64,000 bases of DNA from Arthrobacter sp. YN (GCF_002224285.1 NZ_CP022436.1:1674001-1738000); one strand, 5' to 3'; positions 44,860 through 53,614 are shown, counted from the stretch's first letter. The notes: generated by a model from the letters alone, not told the origin. Numbers and translations: made by a program.

Positions 44860-44898
44860 AATACCCCCGTTCCGAGTTTTCGGAGCGGGGGTATTTTT
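44860..44898 (+). terminator. Terminator after tRNA-Asn copy 1
   Basis: ATACCCCCGTTCCGA pairs with TCGGAGCGGGGGTAT (one mismatch), followed by TTTTTAT, directly downstream of the first tRNA-Asn. Confidence 0.85.
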
Positions 44899-44970
44899 AT
44901 ACCCCCGTGGGGTATGCGGAGTCGATTTCGCATTCCGGTAGAACCTTTGCTAAAGTCATAACCGCTTCAT

Positions 44971-45043
44971 TCCTCCGTAGCTCAATTGGCAGAGCATTCG
45001 ACTGTTAATCGAAGGGTTACTGGTTCAAGTCCAGTCGGAGGAG
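44971..45043 (+). tRNA. tRNA-Asn (GTT), copy 2
   Basis: Identical to the first tRNA-Asn over its whole length, with anticodon GTT at 45004-45006. The identity extends 12 bp upstream (TAACCGCTTCAT), and the promoter region is related (GATTTCG, then CTAAAGT), so the repeat unit of 189 bp includes its own promoter. No CCA encoded. Confidence 0.97.
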
Positions 45044-45051
45044 CATCAGAA

Positions 45052-45093
45052 CCCCGCATCGGCGTCACGCCGGTGCGGGGTTCATCTTTTCCT
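45052..45093 (+). terminator. Terminator after tRNA-Asn copy 2
   Basis: GAACCCCGCATCGGCGT pairs with ACGCCGGTGCGGGGTTC around a short loop, followed by ATCTTTT. It overlaps the stop region of the convergent hypothetical gene. Confidence 0.8.
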
Positions 45094-45499
45094 AGACGAA
45101 ATCCATCTCCACCTGCAGGAAACGGGCGGCCTCGGCCACAGCTGCCAGGAACGAATCCTGCTCAGTGGGCGGGGTCCTGGGGTCGCGCGGATGCCACTCG
45201 TGCGGGGCTGAGTAGACGCGGGTGAAGCCGCCACCGGGCGGGGCATAGAAGATTCCGAATCGCTGGACCGGCCACTCAGGGGAAGTCTCCGGCGCAACCA
45301 GCAGGGCGGCGTCGGCCTCGGGGTTGTACCACTGGGCGATGGGTCGCCGGCGGTCGTCCGTAAAGAGGCCTGCGGCGTAGAGGGCAGCCGACTGGGGGCT
45401 GGTCACCGAGCACAGACGGTCCCACCACAGCGGCAGGATGCGTTCATCCCGACGCTGCCAGGGTGCCGGAAGCGGCTGCAGCTCTTGCCAATGTGGCAC
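45092..45499 (-). CDS. Hypothetical protein, Trp/Pro-rich
   Basis: A 135-residue soluble protein that I do not recognise. It is rich in Trp and Pro (WQELQPLPAPW, ILPLWWDRL, EWHPRDPRTPP) and has no signal peptide, TM segment or catalytic motif that I can see. ATG at 45499. It is located between the tRNA-Asn pair and the esterase/MprF-like pair on the same strand as the latter, 44 nt after the esterase stop. It may be a lineage-restricted protein. Confidence 0.6.
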   Translation of the reverse strand: MPHWQELQPLPAPWQRRDERILPLWWDRLCSVTSPQSAALYAAGLFTDDRRRPIAQWYNPEADAALLVAPETSPEWPVQRFGIFYAPPGGGFTRVYSAPHEWHPRDPRTPPTEQDSFLAAVAEAARFLQVEMDFV

Positions 45500-45543
45500 A
45501 CCTCAACTTTATCGCCGGTGCGGGGCGCGCGACAGGGGAAGCC

Positions 45544-46827
45544 CTAGCGGGAGAGTCCCAACCGGGGGTAAAGCACCTCGAAACCTTTGGTCAGGCCATC
45601 GTTGAGGGCCAGTCCCACGTGACCGCCGTTGGGGACCTCGTAATAGGTCACCGTCATGCCGGCCGACCGCGCCGCGGCGGAGACAGCTTTTGCGGCGGCC
45701 ACATACGTCACGTCGTCGGAGCCGACAGTGAAAACGGCCGTCGTATCAGGGAATTGCTTGCCTTTCATGATGTTGATGGGCTTCTGGGCGTCGTAGTCCG
45801 CCTGATTGCCGCCGAAAATGGTTGCGAGGTTGCCCGCGGGGTCTTCGGCTCCCGGGAACTCTTCACCGGAGATGTCCACCACGTTGCCCCACATCTTCGG
45901 GTACTTGACGGCGAAGGAGATGGCGCACTGGCCGCCGTTGGAGTAACCGGCGATGGTCCAATGCTCCCGATCCGGGAGGATGGTGAGGTTGGCTTTGGCC
46001 CAGTTCACCACGTCCTCATTGATGTACTTCTCCACGTTGCCGTACTTGGCGGTGTCCAAACAGAGGTTGTCGTTCTCATCCGGGCCGATCTGGTCAGCCA
46101 CGATCGCAATCGGCGCCAGGCCGTTGTTCTTCGCCGCGAATTCATCCAGTGCTGCCGAGACGTACTGGGGGTCGGGAAGGCCGGGTTGGCCCATCATGAG
46201 GACGAACAGTGGCAGCCGGGGCGGATTGTCCGTCAGGGCTGCGGGAGGCAGGTAGATGCCGGCGGGCCTGGCGTCAAAGCCGGAGGCCGTTGCCGGTATC
46301 ACCTGGGTGCCCACCTTGCCCTTGGACGGCATGGTGGCCGGGGGTTTCCAGCTTTGCCAGAGTGGTCCTGCCGGTATGGACGCATCAGGGTTGGGCTTGT
46401 TCAACTGAATGGCGCCCTCAGTGGAAATCCCCAGGGCCGAGCCCAAGGTCTTGTTCAGCCCGAACTCGGTGTTGATGCCCAGCCCCGCGACGAGGACAAA
46501 AACGGGGATGGAGACTGCAGCCACCACTTTCCGCCACGCACGGCTGTGGCGGAAGCTGACCACGGACAGTCCCAGCGCGGCGAAGCAGGAGATGGCCCAG
46601 AACCATACGCGCGGAGTCAGGCCAACATGGAAGACGTCCATGACGTCCTCGATGATCCACACAGTCAGCCACCCCAGCAGCGCAGCGGACACAACGGCAA
46701 TGATCGCGGTCAGCGCCCACCGGGCGGACGGCCTGAGGAAAAGCACCAGGAAGAACACGACGCCGATCGCCCCGGCAATGGTCATGACTACGGGGCCGCT
46801 GATCTCAACTTTCAGGAGGTCGTCCAT
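45544..46827 (-). CDS. Membrane-anchored Ag85/esterase-D-like alpha/beta hydrolase
   Basis: A 427-residue protein. The first ~130 residues hold four TM segments (GPVVMTIAGAIGVVFFLVLF, LTAIIAVVSAALLGWLTV, RVWFWAISCFAALGLSVV, VVAAVSIPVFVLVAG). The rest is an extracytoplasmic hydrolase with the nucleophile elbow IAGYSNGGQCA near residue 293 and a candidate His in PNGGHVG near 408, resembling the mycolyltransferase/esterase-D group. Start at 46827; it begins 22 nt after the stop of the MprF-like gene on the same strand, so the two form an operon. Such esterases beside aminoacyl-lipid synthases can remove the amino acid from the lipid; that role is inferred. Confidence 0.82.
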   Translation of the reverse strand: MDDLLKVEISGPVVMTIAGAIGVVFFLVLFLRPSARWALTAIIAVVSAALLGWLTVWIIEDVMDVFHVGLTPRVWFWAISCFAALGLSVVSFRHSRAWRKVVAAVSIPVFVLVAGLGINTEFGLNKTLGSALGISTEGAIQLNKPNPDASIPAGPLWQSWKPPATMPSKGKVGTQVIPATASGFDARPAGIYLPPAALTDNPPRLPLFVLMMGQPGLPDPQYVSAALDEFAAKNNGLAPIAIVADQIGPDENDNLCLDTAKYGNVEKYINEDVVNWAKANLTILPDREHWTIAGYSNGGQCAISFAVKYPKMWGNVVDISGEEFPGAEDPAGNLATIFGGNQADYDAQKPINIMKGKQFPDTTAVFTVGSDDVTYVAAAKAVSAAARSAGMTVTYYEVPNGGHVGLALNDGLTKGFEVLYPRLGLSR

Positions 46828-46849
46828 GGTTAGGAACTCCGCCCGCTTC

Positions 46850-49348
46850 TCATGCTGCGGGCTCCCTGATGACCATTTGGCGCAGGAGGCCTGCGCTTTG
46901 CGCGGGGGAGAGGCCCGGCAGGTAGGCGGAGCCCACCGCGATGCCAATGGATGGTAAGGCCAAAGGGTCCTGGTAGTACATGTACAGGGTGCGGTGCTCG
47001 GGTTGGAACCGCGACTTGAAAGCGGCCAGGGACTTGAAGCCATACATGGGCTCCAAAGCATTGCCGAGCAGCGCCAGGACGCGGTCCAGGGAGCTCCGGT
47101 CACCCTCCACGGTGTCAGCCCCGGCATTGGCAAGGGGCGAGCCGGACAAGGAGATCTGGGGGACTTCTTCCTTGAAGTGGGTCACGGCCGAGGCAATGAG
47201 GAACTCCATGACGCCCTTGAAACCGGTGGTCCGCCGCCGCATGAAGTCCAAGGTCCATCCCGAGATGACGCCGTTGCGGAACACGGGCAACCAACTGGTG
47301 ACTCCATGGACCAAGCCCTCGTCGTCCAGGGCCACGCAGCAGAGGACTTCGGGATCTTTCAGCTCATTCAAACCTCCCAGGGTAAAACCCATTTCCGGGA
47401 GGGCTTTGTCCGCGACCCACTCTTCGGAGATCTCTGCCAGTTGAGCCCTGACTCCCGGCGGCATCCCCTGGTAGGGATACCAATGGTCCTTGATGGAGAG
47501 CTTCTCTGCCCGGTTAAGGGCGGTACGCACGTTCTGCCATTCCTTGCCCTTGAAGGTCATGGCCTGGACGTTGAGAAGGGTTTCTTCCGCCACTTCCAGC
47601 TTGCGGAACCCACGGGGGAGGAGCGGGCCGTCCAGGTCTGCAGTGGCTGAGTAGAAGCACGGGGTGAGTCCCAGGCCGGCGCAGTGCTTCAGGAACCCCG
47701 TGGCGGCTTCAGCGTGGTGCTCTTCAGCCCCGAAGGGACCCGCAACCGTCAAGGCCACGCCGTTGTGCACTTGATACGCAACGCCGGCCTTCCGGTCCGG
47801 TGTGAACCAGTACTGGTTGTTGTCCCATAAGGACATCCAGGACAGCGTGCCGCCGCCGTGATGGAGCAACACCCGGGTGTGCCCCAGATCAGCCTCCGGA
47901 TCCATGGCAAGCATCCTGAACCGCCGGAAGTTGTTCAGGACCAGCACCAGGATGCAGAGCCAGATGATGTCCCCGCCCAGCCCGTACACCACGGTGCTCA
48001 GCAGGCCTTGGGGAAGGGCCACCACAAACGGAACAGGGAAGGGGACCAGGATGTGTGTCAACTGCCCTGCAAGGTCCCACAGAGTGGAACGTCCCGGATT
48101 GCCTTCGACGAACCAGAACGCCACATAGAGAACTATTGCGGCGACTGCCAGGATCAGGGAGGTCCTGCCCAGGACCCTGTATCCGGCGTCGCTGGACTCC
48201 ACCCGGAACTTGTGGCGGTTGGCCAACAGCAATGCCACGATGATCACCGGTGCGAGGACCGCGGGAACTGCATAAAGCAGGAGGTAGCCGACATCGTCAT
48301 CGCCCAGAGCGACGTCCGGATCGGTGACGTATTGGACGATGGACAGGACGGTCACTGCTGCGAGATACGCCTGAATCACCAATGTCAGGCGGTAGGCGAG
48401 CCGGCGGCCGCGGCGGAGTCCCTCGGCGCAAACAAGCAGCAGGAGAACCGGAATCAGTGTAAGGATTGCTGCGCCGAAGCTTTGGACGCCTACGATGCCC
48501 TGCAAGGTGACGCAGTTGGTGTCGTTGTTGCAGGCCTCCTTGACTTCATCGGCGTCGGGGCTGGCTTGGAGCATAACCTCCGAGACCACGGACAAAGGGC
48601 CTATTTCCCACGTGCCGGTGAGTTGTGTGAGCAAAGGTCCCACTGCGAAGACACCCACCACAGTGCCCACCAGAAAGCGGGTCTCACGGAGAGTCGAGGA
48701 ATGCAGTGATCCTGCCCTGCGGCGGAGCATCAGGGACTGGACGGCCCAGCCCGCCAGGATGCCCATCACGGCTCCGGCCAGCGCCTGAAGGGTTTGGGCC
48801 ACTCCCACAAACAGGGCAAACATCAGCGTCGCGGCCAGCAGCCACGTCCTCAGCCGACGGCGCCACAGTGCGTCCAGTGCCGCCGTCGCGCATCCCAGCG
48901 CGGCCGCAGCGCCGCCGTAAGCTCCAACAACGTATTCGCCGCCCAGGAAGCTGAGCCACTGATCGCTGGCATCGGTTCCGAACGCCACAAGCGCCACCAG
49001 AACCAGGGCGCTGAGGGCCGAGCCCGCCACGAACGCTGCAAGCGCCAGCCATGGGCCCATGACACGCTCGGCGATTCCCACTCCCACCAGGATCGCGGCC
49101 GTGCAGGCAAGGTAGTCCAACAGGGAAGAAGCAAAGAACGCCGACGTGAAAATTGACCACCATGGCCCTGGCTCCACTGCCAATCCCAGCCCCACTTGGT
49201 CCAGCAACGCCTCGCTGGGTCCATTCAACAGGCTCCCTGTCGCAGCCCCCAGGATCAACAGCAGTACTGCCAGGCCCAGTGTCAGTGGCAGCCGGCGCAC
49301 CGTTGCCAGGCCGCGGACACCGCCCCGCAATCCACCAGCCGCGCTCAT
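46850..49348 (-). CDS. MprF-like aminoacyl-lipid synthase (DUF2156) with N-terminal pseudo-rhomboid domain
   Basis: An 832-residue membrane protein. Residues about 55-210 read like a rhomboid: WWSIFTSAFF and GIAERVMG match the L1 loop and TM2 of rhomboids, but the catalytic GxSG position reads GAYGGAAAALG (143-153) and the His position reads LAGAVMGILAG (190-200), so neither Ser nor His is present. About eight more TM segments follow. The cytoplasmic C-terminus (about 488-790) is the DUF2156 aminoacyl-tRNA-dependent lipid transferase domain, with TFKGKEWQNVRTALNRAEK and GVTSWLPVF. It would add an amino acid to phosphatidylglycerol or another lipid. The ATG at 49348 is used. The esterase gene follows 22 nt downstream. 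Confidence 0.83.
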   Translation of the reverse strand: MSAAGGLRGGVRGLATVRRLPLTLGLAVLLLILGAATGSLLNGPSEALLDQVGLGLAVEPGPWWSIFTSAFFASSLLDYLACTAAILVGVGIAERVMGPWLALAAFVAGSALSALVLVALVAFGTDASDQWLSFLGGEYVVGAYGGAAAALGCATAALDALWRRRLRTWLLAATLMFALFVGVAQTLQALAGAVMGILAGWAVQSLMLRRRAGSLHSSTLRETRFLVGTVVGVFAVGPLLTQLTGTWEIGPLSVVSEVMLQASPDADEVKEACNNDTNCVTLQGIVGVQSFGAAILTLIPVLLLLVCAEGLRRGRRLAYRLTLVIQAYLAAVTVLSIVQYVTDPDVALGDDDVGYLLLYAVPAVLAPVIIVALLLANRHKFRVESSDAGYRVLGRTSLILAVAAIVLYVAFWFVEGNPGRSTLWDLAGQLTHILVPFPVPFVVALPQGLLSTVVYGLGGDIIWLCILVLVLNNFRRFRMLAMDPEADLGHTRVLLHHGGGTLSWMSLWDNNQYWFTPDRKAGVAYQVHNGVALTVAGPFGAEEHHAEAATGFLKHCAGLGLTPCFYSATADLDGPLLPRGFRKLEVAEETLLNVQAMTFKGKEWQNVRTALNRAEKLSIKDHWYPYQGMPPGVRAQLAEISEEWVADKALPEMGFTLGGLNELKDPEVLCCVALDDEGLVHGVTSWLPVFRNGVISGWTLDFMRRRTTGFKGVMEFLIASAVTHFKEEVPQISLSGSPLANAGADTVEGDRSSLDRVLALLGNALEPMYGFKSLAAFKSRFQPEHRTLYMYYQDPLALPSIGIAVGSAYLPGLSPAQSAGLLRQMVIREPAA

Positions 49349-49473
49349 GTGATGTCCCCTTCACCGGTCCGGCACCGGTTAGCCCGGCTGGCCACCATTC
49401 TGCCTTGCGGGACGCTCTAAGGGGAGAGGCTGGACAGTCCCGACGGCGGCGGGTCGCGTTTGGTGCGGTGGGT

Positions 49474-49653
49474 CTAGTCCCGTTTCCAAGGGCCGGGGTT
49501 CACCCGGTAAAGGACGGCGGCGCCAATCACGGCACCGAGAATCGCGCCGAACAGGGCGCTTCCTGCGGCGCGGCCGATGAGCGCGCCGGCAGTGGCGCCA
49601 AGCAGGGCGCCGAGGAAGAGGCCCCTGCCGTTGCGGTGCGGTTTCTTGGTCAT
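49474..49653 (-). CDS. Glycine-zipper membrane miniprotein, 59 residues
   Basis: A short open frame with ATG at 49653 and stop TAG at 49474-49476. The product starts MTKKPHRNGRG, then has a hydrophobic stretch (LFLGALLGATAGALIGRAAGSALFGAILGAVIGAAVLY) with Gly/Ala every few residues, a glycine-zipper pattern, and a charged tail NPGPWKRD. It should insert as a helical hairpin in the membrane. It lies between the exporter and MprF-like genes, all on the minus strand. Function unknown. Confidence 0.7.
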   Translation of the reverse strand: MTKKPHRNGRGLFLGALLGATAGALIGRAAGSALFGAILGAVIGAAVLYRVNPGPWKRD

Positions 49654-49676
49654 GGTGTCAGCCTACGGGTGGCTTC

Positions 49677-50906
49677 CTAATGGATGGAGGGAACGGTGCG
49701 GGGCCGGACCACCAGCCAGAGTGCGGCGATGGCCCCGGTGATGCACACAGCCATGACGGAGCCCATGGGAACAGCCGAGCTGACGCCCAGCCAGCCCACT
49801 ACCGGCGGGACAATTCCGGCCATCATGAACTGGGATGCCCCCAGGAGGGACGCTGCCGTGCCAGCCTGGGCGCCGTGATTGGCGAGGGACAGGACCTGGA
49901 CACAGGGGAACATGAACCCGGTGGCGCAGATGTAGAACCACAACGGAATGAGGATGCCCCAGAGTCCCACGTGCAAGAGGTCAAGCACCACGATCACGAG
50001 GGCAGTGAACAGCATGAACAACGTAGCCCCGGCCACGATCCACTGCGGGGCCACCCGCCTGATCAGGCGTGAACTGATCTGTACGCCCGCAACAATGCCC
50101 AGTGAATTGATGCCGAACAGGAGTCCGTATTCCTGCGGCGAGAATCCGTAAATGTCCTGGAACAGGAAAGTAGACGCGGAAAGGTAAGCGAACAAACCAC
50201 CGAAGTTCAGGCTTCCCACCAGCACCATGCCCACAAAGATCCGGTCCGTGAGGACCGATTTGTAGCGCTGTCCCACCGTGATGGTGGATTTGCCGCGCTG
50301 GGCTGCGGGCAGCGTCTCCCGGATGAAGAAGATGGAGGCAAGGATGACCAGCAACCCGTAGGCGGCCAGGAAGTAGAAAATACCGGGCCACGGGAAGACC
50401 AGCAGCAACTGCGATCCGATAACAGGGGCCAGGATGGGAGCAAGGCCGTTGACCAGTGACATCCTCGAGAACATGCGGACCATGGAATAGCCGTGGAAGA
50501 GGTCCCTGACCATGGCCATGGCCACTACGCCGCCGCCTGCGGCGCCGATGCCCATGAGGACGCGGAACAGGGACAGCATCCCGATGTCTGTTGCCAGCGC
50601 TGCACCGATCGAGGAACCGATGTGGACGGCGGTGGCAAGGATCAGCGGGAGCCGGCGCCCCACTTTATCGCTGAAGGGACCCACCACCAGTTGGCCAAGC
50701 CCGAAGCCTACGGTGGTTCCCGTCAGGGTGAGCTGGATGGCCGCAGCCGAGACGTCGAAACTCTCCTCCAGCGCCGGGAACGCCGGGAGGTAAAGGTCGA
50801 TCGTGAAGGGACCCAGCGCAGTCAGTGCACCCAACAGGAGAATGTAGACAAGTTTTTCGCGTCGGCTCAGGGAGTCGCCCGGAGCAATGGGAGAGGTCAC
50901 GATCAT
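49677..50906 (-). CDS. Bcr/CflA-family multidrug MFS exporter
   Basis: A 409-residue major-facilitator protein with 12 TM segments. FTIDLYLPAFPALEESFDVS at the start is characteristic of the Bcr/CflA branch, motif A is VVGPFSDKVGRRLPLI, and RVLMGIGAAGGGVVAMAMVRD is the motif B/C region. Likely a proton-driven drug or dipeptide exporter; substrate unknown. ATG at 50906. The miniprotein starts 24 nt after its stop, on the same strand. Confidence 0.9.
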   Translation of the reverse strand: MIVTSPIAPGDSLSRREKLVYILLLGALTALGPFTIDLYLPAFPALEESFDVSAAAIQLTLTGTTVGFGLGQLVVGPFSDKVGRRLPLILATAVHIGSSIGAALATDIGMLSLFRVLMGIGAAGGGVVAMAMVRDLFHGYSMVRMFSRMSLVNGLAPILAPVIGSQLLLVFPWPGIFYFLAAYGLLVILASIFFIRETLPAAQRGKSTITVGQRYKSVLTDRIFVGMVLVGSLNFGGLFAYLSASTFLFQDIYGFSPQEYGLLFGINSLGIVAGVQISSRLIRRVAPQWIVAGATLFMLFTALVIVVLDLLHVGLWGILIPLWFYICATGFMFPCVQVLSLANHGAQAGTAASLLGASQFMMAGIVPPVVGWLGVSSAVPMGSVMAVCITGAIAALWLVVRPRTVPSIH

Positions 50907-51080
50907 CTATCCTATGGCCCGGATCATATTTATTGGACGTATGACAGGCGCGCCGGAGTGTGGTCTCGAAAGTTCAGCAGGAACCTGAATGATAGCTTTG
51001 AGGACAGGTGTCCGCGGTGAGAGATTTCAGTCCGCGTTCGCCCCATACGATGCCCAGAGGAAAGCAGTTAGGCGGAACCC

Positions 51081-51929
51081 ATGAGTGGACGTCACACCGG
51101 CCGGACCAGTCAAGGACCTGCCATTCGCACTTTGCCGAAGACCCTCAAGCTCGTTGCACGGTTGGCCCCACGGCAAATCAACGACGAAATTGCCTTGGCA
51201 AAGGTGGAACTCAAACGCAAGGCCACCCAGGTTGGAATAGCCGGCGCGTTCTTTGGCGTGGCCCTTGTCTTCCTTGCGCTGTTGGTGATCGCCCTCGTTG
51301 TTGCCGCCATCCTGGGGCTGTCGACCATCATGCCGGGATGGCTCGCGGCGCTGATCGTCGCAGCGTTCTTCTTGATTATCGTGGCCATCGCATCCCTGAT
51401 TGGAATCGCCAAGTTCAAGAAGGCCATGCCCCTGGTGCCCGAGGACACCATCCGGGGCATCAAGCACGATCTTGGAATTGCCAAAGAGGGTTCAGCCTTC
51501 GATGAGTCCATCCTCGATCCCAACTCGCCCGCTGCCAAGGCGGCCAAGGCCGGGAAGGAAGCTGCAGCGGAGAAAGCCAAGGCAGAGAAGGCTGCGAAGG
51601 AAGCCGCCAAGGAAGCGGACGCCGTCAAGGCACCTACGGAAGCGGAGCTTCGCTCGCGCCTGAAGAAGCGCCGCGAACATCTGACGGGGGTCCGCGACGA
51701 GCTCGGCGAGCAGTTGGACGTCAAGAAGCAGGGGCAGGCCCTGCTGAACAGCGCCGGCGGGAAGTTCCAGGAGGGCAAGGAGTTCGCTGCAGCGAAGTTT
51801 GCCGACCTCGGAGACTCCGTCCCCGAAAGCCTCACCGAGCGGCTCGCCGCCCGGTGGAAGGACCTCGCCGCGTTTGCCACTGCTGCTGTGGTGTTCGTTG
51901 TTGCCCTGCGGAAGCTGCTGAAAAAGTAG
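51081..51929 (+). CDS. Phage-holin-family / DUF3618-like membrane protein with Ala/Lys coiled coil
   Basis: A 282-residue protein. Residues about 50-110 hold two long hydrophobic helices (GIAGAFFGVALVFLALLVIALVVAAILG and WLAALIVAAFFLIIVAIASLIGI), as in the actinobacterial Holin-X-like family. A long Ala/Lys/Glu-rich coiled-coil segment follows (about 153-200), then a conserved region containing RSRLKKRREHLTGVRDELGEQLDVKKQG, and a final TM (FATAAVVFVVALRKLL). Despite the family name it is usually chromosomal and not part of a phage. ATG at 51081; function unknown. Confidence 0.78.
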   Translation: MSGRHTGRTSQGPAIRTLPKTLKLVARLAPRQINDEIALAKVELKRKATQVGIAGAFFGVALVFLALLVIALVVAAILGLSTIMPGWLAALIVAAFFLIIVAIASLIGIAKFKKAMPLVPEDTIRGIKHDLGIAKEGSAFDESILDPNSPAAKAAKAGKEAAAEKAKAEKAAKEAAKEADAVKAPTEAELRSRLKKRREHLTGVRDELGEQLDVKKQGQALLNSAGGKFQEGKEFAAAKFADLGDSVPESLTERLAARWKDLAAFATAAVVFVVALRKLLKK

Positions 51930-51977
51930 GTAGATATCCGCAGCGCCAAACACTGACAACGAGGAAGGGGGACACGC

Positions 51978-52601
51978 GTGAAATTGATCGGTGCTGGTTC
52001 GAACCCTGACCGGCCGCAGGTTGACCACGACCTCATCTTCACTGTCCCCAACATCCTCACGGTCCTCCGCTTCATGGGGGTCCCGCTGTTCGTGTGGCTC
52101 GTTTTGTCGGAGCAGGAGTACGGCTTCGCCGTCCTGGTGCTTGTGATCATGGGCAGCACCGACTGGGTTGATGGCTACATCGCCCGGCGCTTCGACCAGA
52201 CCTCCAAGCTGGGCCGCATCCTGGATCCCATGGCGGATCGGGCCGCGCTGCTGGCCGTTGCCTTCACGCTGGCGATTGCCGGCGTCGTGCAGTGGTGGTA
52301 CCTGGCCGCGCTGTTGGTTCCGGACGCCATCCTGGCCATTGCTTCCCTGATCTACTTCCGCAGCCACCCGGACCTTCCAGTGAGCATCATTGGGAAAATC
52401 CGCACAGCGCTGTTGCTGCTCGGCACTCCGTTGCTTGTCCTCTCCAAATTGCCCATCCCGTTCACTGAGGTCTACTTCGTAGCCGCTTGGACGTTCCTGG
52501 GCTTCGGGCTGCTGGGACACTGGATTGCGGCCTACAACTATTTCTGGGCCATCTTGCGTAAGGGTAAAGAACTGAAAAACGACGACGGCGGACACGGCTG
52601 A
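51978..52601 (+). CDS. CDP-alcohol phosphatidyltransferase family protein
   Basis: A 207-residue membrane enzyme. The catalytic CDP-alcohol motif DG-x2-AR-x8-G-x3-D-x3-D is present as DGYIARRFDQTSKLGRILDPMAD near residues 58-80. It has about six TM segments and fits the PgsA/cardiolipin synthase group. It would couple CDP-diacylglycerol to glycerol-3-phosphate or phosphatidylglycerol; which one cannot be told. GTG start at 51978 follows GAGGAAGGGGGA. The stop overlaps the next start by one base. Confidence 0.87.
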   Translation: MKLIGAGSNPDRPQVDHDLIFTVPNILTVLRFMGVPLFVWLVLSEQEYGFAVLVLVIMGSTDWVDGYIARRFDQTSKLGRILDPMADRAALLAVAFTLAIAGVVQWWYLAALLVPDAILAIASLIYFRSHPDLPVSIIGKIRTALLLLGTPLLVLSKLPIPFTEVYFVAAWTFLGFGLLGHWIAAYNYFWAILRKGKELKNDDGGHG

Positions 52602-53505
52602 TGGTTTGGCTGGCAGTTTTTCTCGCGCTGCTCGGCGCATTTTTCCTCGCTATCGGCGCCCAGCGGCAGGGCAGCGCGGTCAAGGCCGATACGGGTGGCC
52701 TCGCGCTTAGCTCCCATGGCTTCGTGCGTCTCCTGCGCAACCCGCGGTGGATGCTTGGCCTGCTGTTCCTGACCCTGGGTATGGCACTGAATGCCGTCGC
52801 CTTGGTGTCTGCGCCCCTCACCGTGGTGCAACCTATTGGTGCCATTGCGCTGGTCATCACCACCGTGGTCAATGCCAAGGACCAGGGCCTGAGCATCAAT
52901 CGTGCAACGGTGGTGGCCATCAGCGCCTGTGTTACAGGGTCGGCATTGTTCGTCTTGCTGGCAGTGTTCGTCACCCAGGAGAACCACCAGGTCAACGCCG
53001 AGGACGAGCTGACAATCGTCCTGCTCCTCGCGCTGGCGGTGGGCGTCTTTGGAACGCTGGCGGTTCTTTTCAAGCACCGGATGAGCGCCTTCGTTTACAT
53101 CCTCGGGGCCGGCGTCCTGTTCGGCTTCGTGGCCGTGCTGACCCGCATTATCGGCAAGCACCTTCTTGATCCCAACGGGCTGTTCCTGCTCAACGTCCAG
53201 TGGTACACCCTCATAGCCATTGTGGCCGCCGGGGGTTGGGATCCTGGTTCGTGCAGAGTGCCTACTCCGGTGGCCCACCGGACCTGGTCATCGCCGGGCT
53301 GACTGTTATCGACCCCATGGTGGGCATCGCCATCGGCATTGTGATCCTTGGTGAGCTTCGTCCCGATGTCCACGCCGTGATGGCCATCGCCATGGCTGTG
53401 GCCGCTACGCTTGCTATCGTGGGGGTTATTGCCCTGAGCCGGCACCATCCGGAAGTCACCAAACGCAAGAAGGACGCAAAGGCGGCTGCAGCCAAGAAGG
53501 CCTAG
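52601..53505 (+). pseudogene. DMT-family permease, frameshifted near its C-terminus
   Basis: A drug/metabolite-transporter-type permease split by a single-base frameshift. The first frame gives 210 good residues (to YTLIAIVAAGG) and then ~20 unrelated residues to a stop at 53302. From the G run at 53231-53235 the -1 frame continues the same protein (GLGSWFVQSAYSGGPPDLVIAGLTVIDP) to 53505. Adding one G restores a ~300-residue, ten-TM permease. The gap between the frames is therefore a one-base loss in a homopolymer, either real or a sequencing error. The start overlaps the phosphatidyltransferase stop. Confidence 0.75.
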
Positions 53506-53614
53506 GGCATAGCTGTACCTTGCGCCGCCGCTGCACGCGGACCGGCAACCCGGCGACACCGCAGTATTGCCACAAGCAGTGCTGTCCGCACCGTGAACAT
53601 CAGGAGTTCTCCAC

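Noticed and set aside
44782..45043. Integrated island between the two tRNA-Asn genes
   Set aside because: The 116-bp space contains only a terminator and the second promoter.
45463..48709. Forward open frames (456 and 283 codons) opposite the esterase and MprF-like genes
   Set aside because: Antisense shadows with no start signal; minus-strand products have TM segments and catalytic motifs.
51081..51929. Prophage remnant suggested by the holin-like protein
   Set aside because: No other phage genes are near; Holin-X-like proteins are routine chromosomal genes in actinobacteria.
53225..53245. Programmed -1 ribosomal frameshift in the DMT permease
   Set aside because: The zero-frame codons GGG GGT preceded by C do not make a canonical X-XXY-YYZ slippery site, and I see no strong downstream structure. 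A deletion in the homopolymer is simpler.
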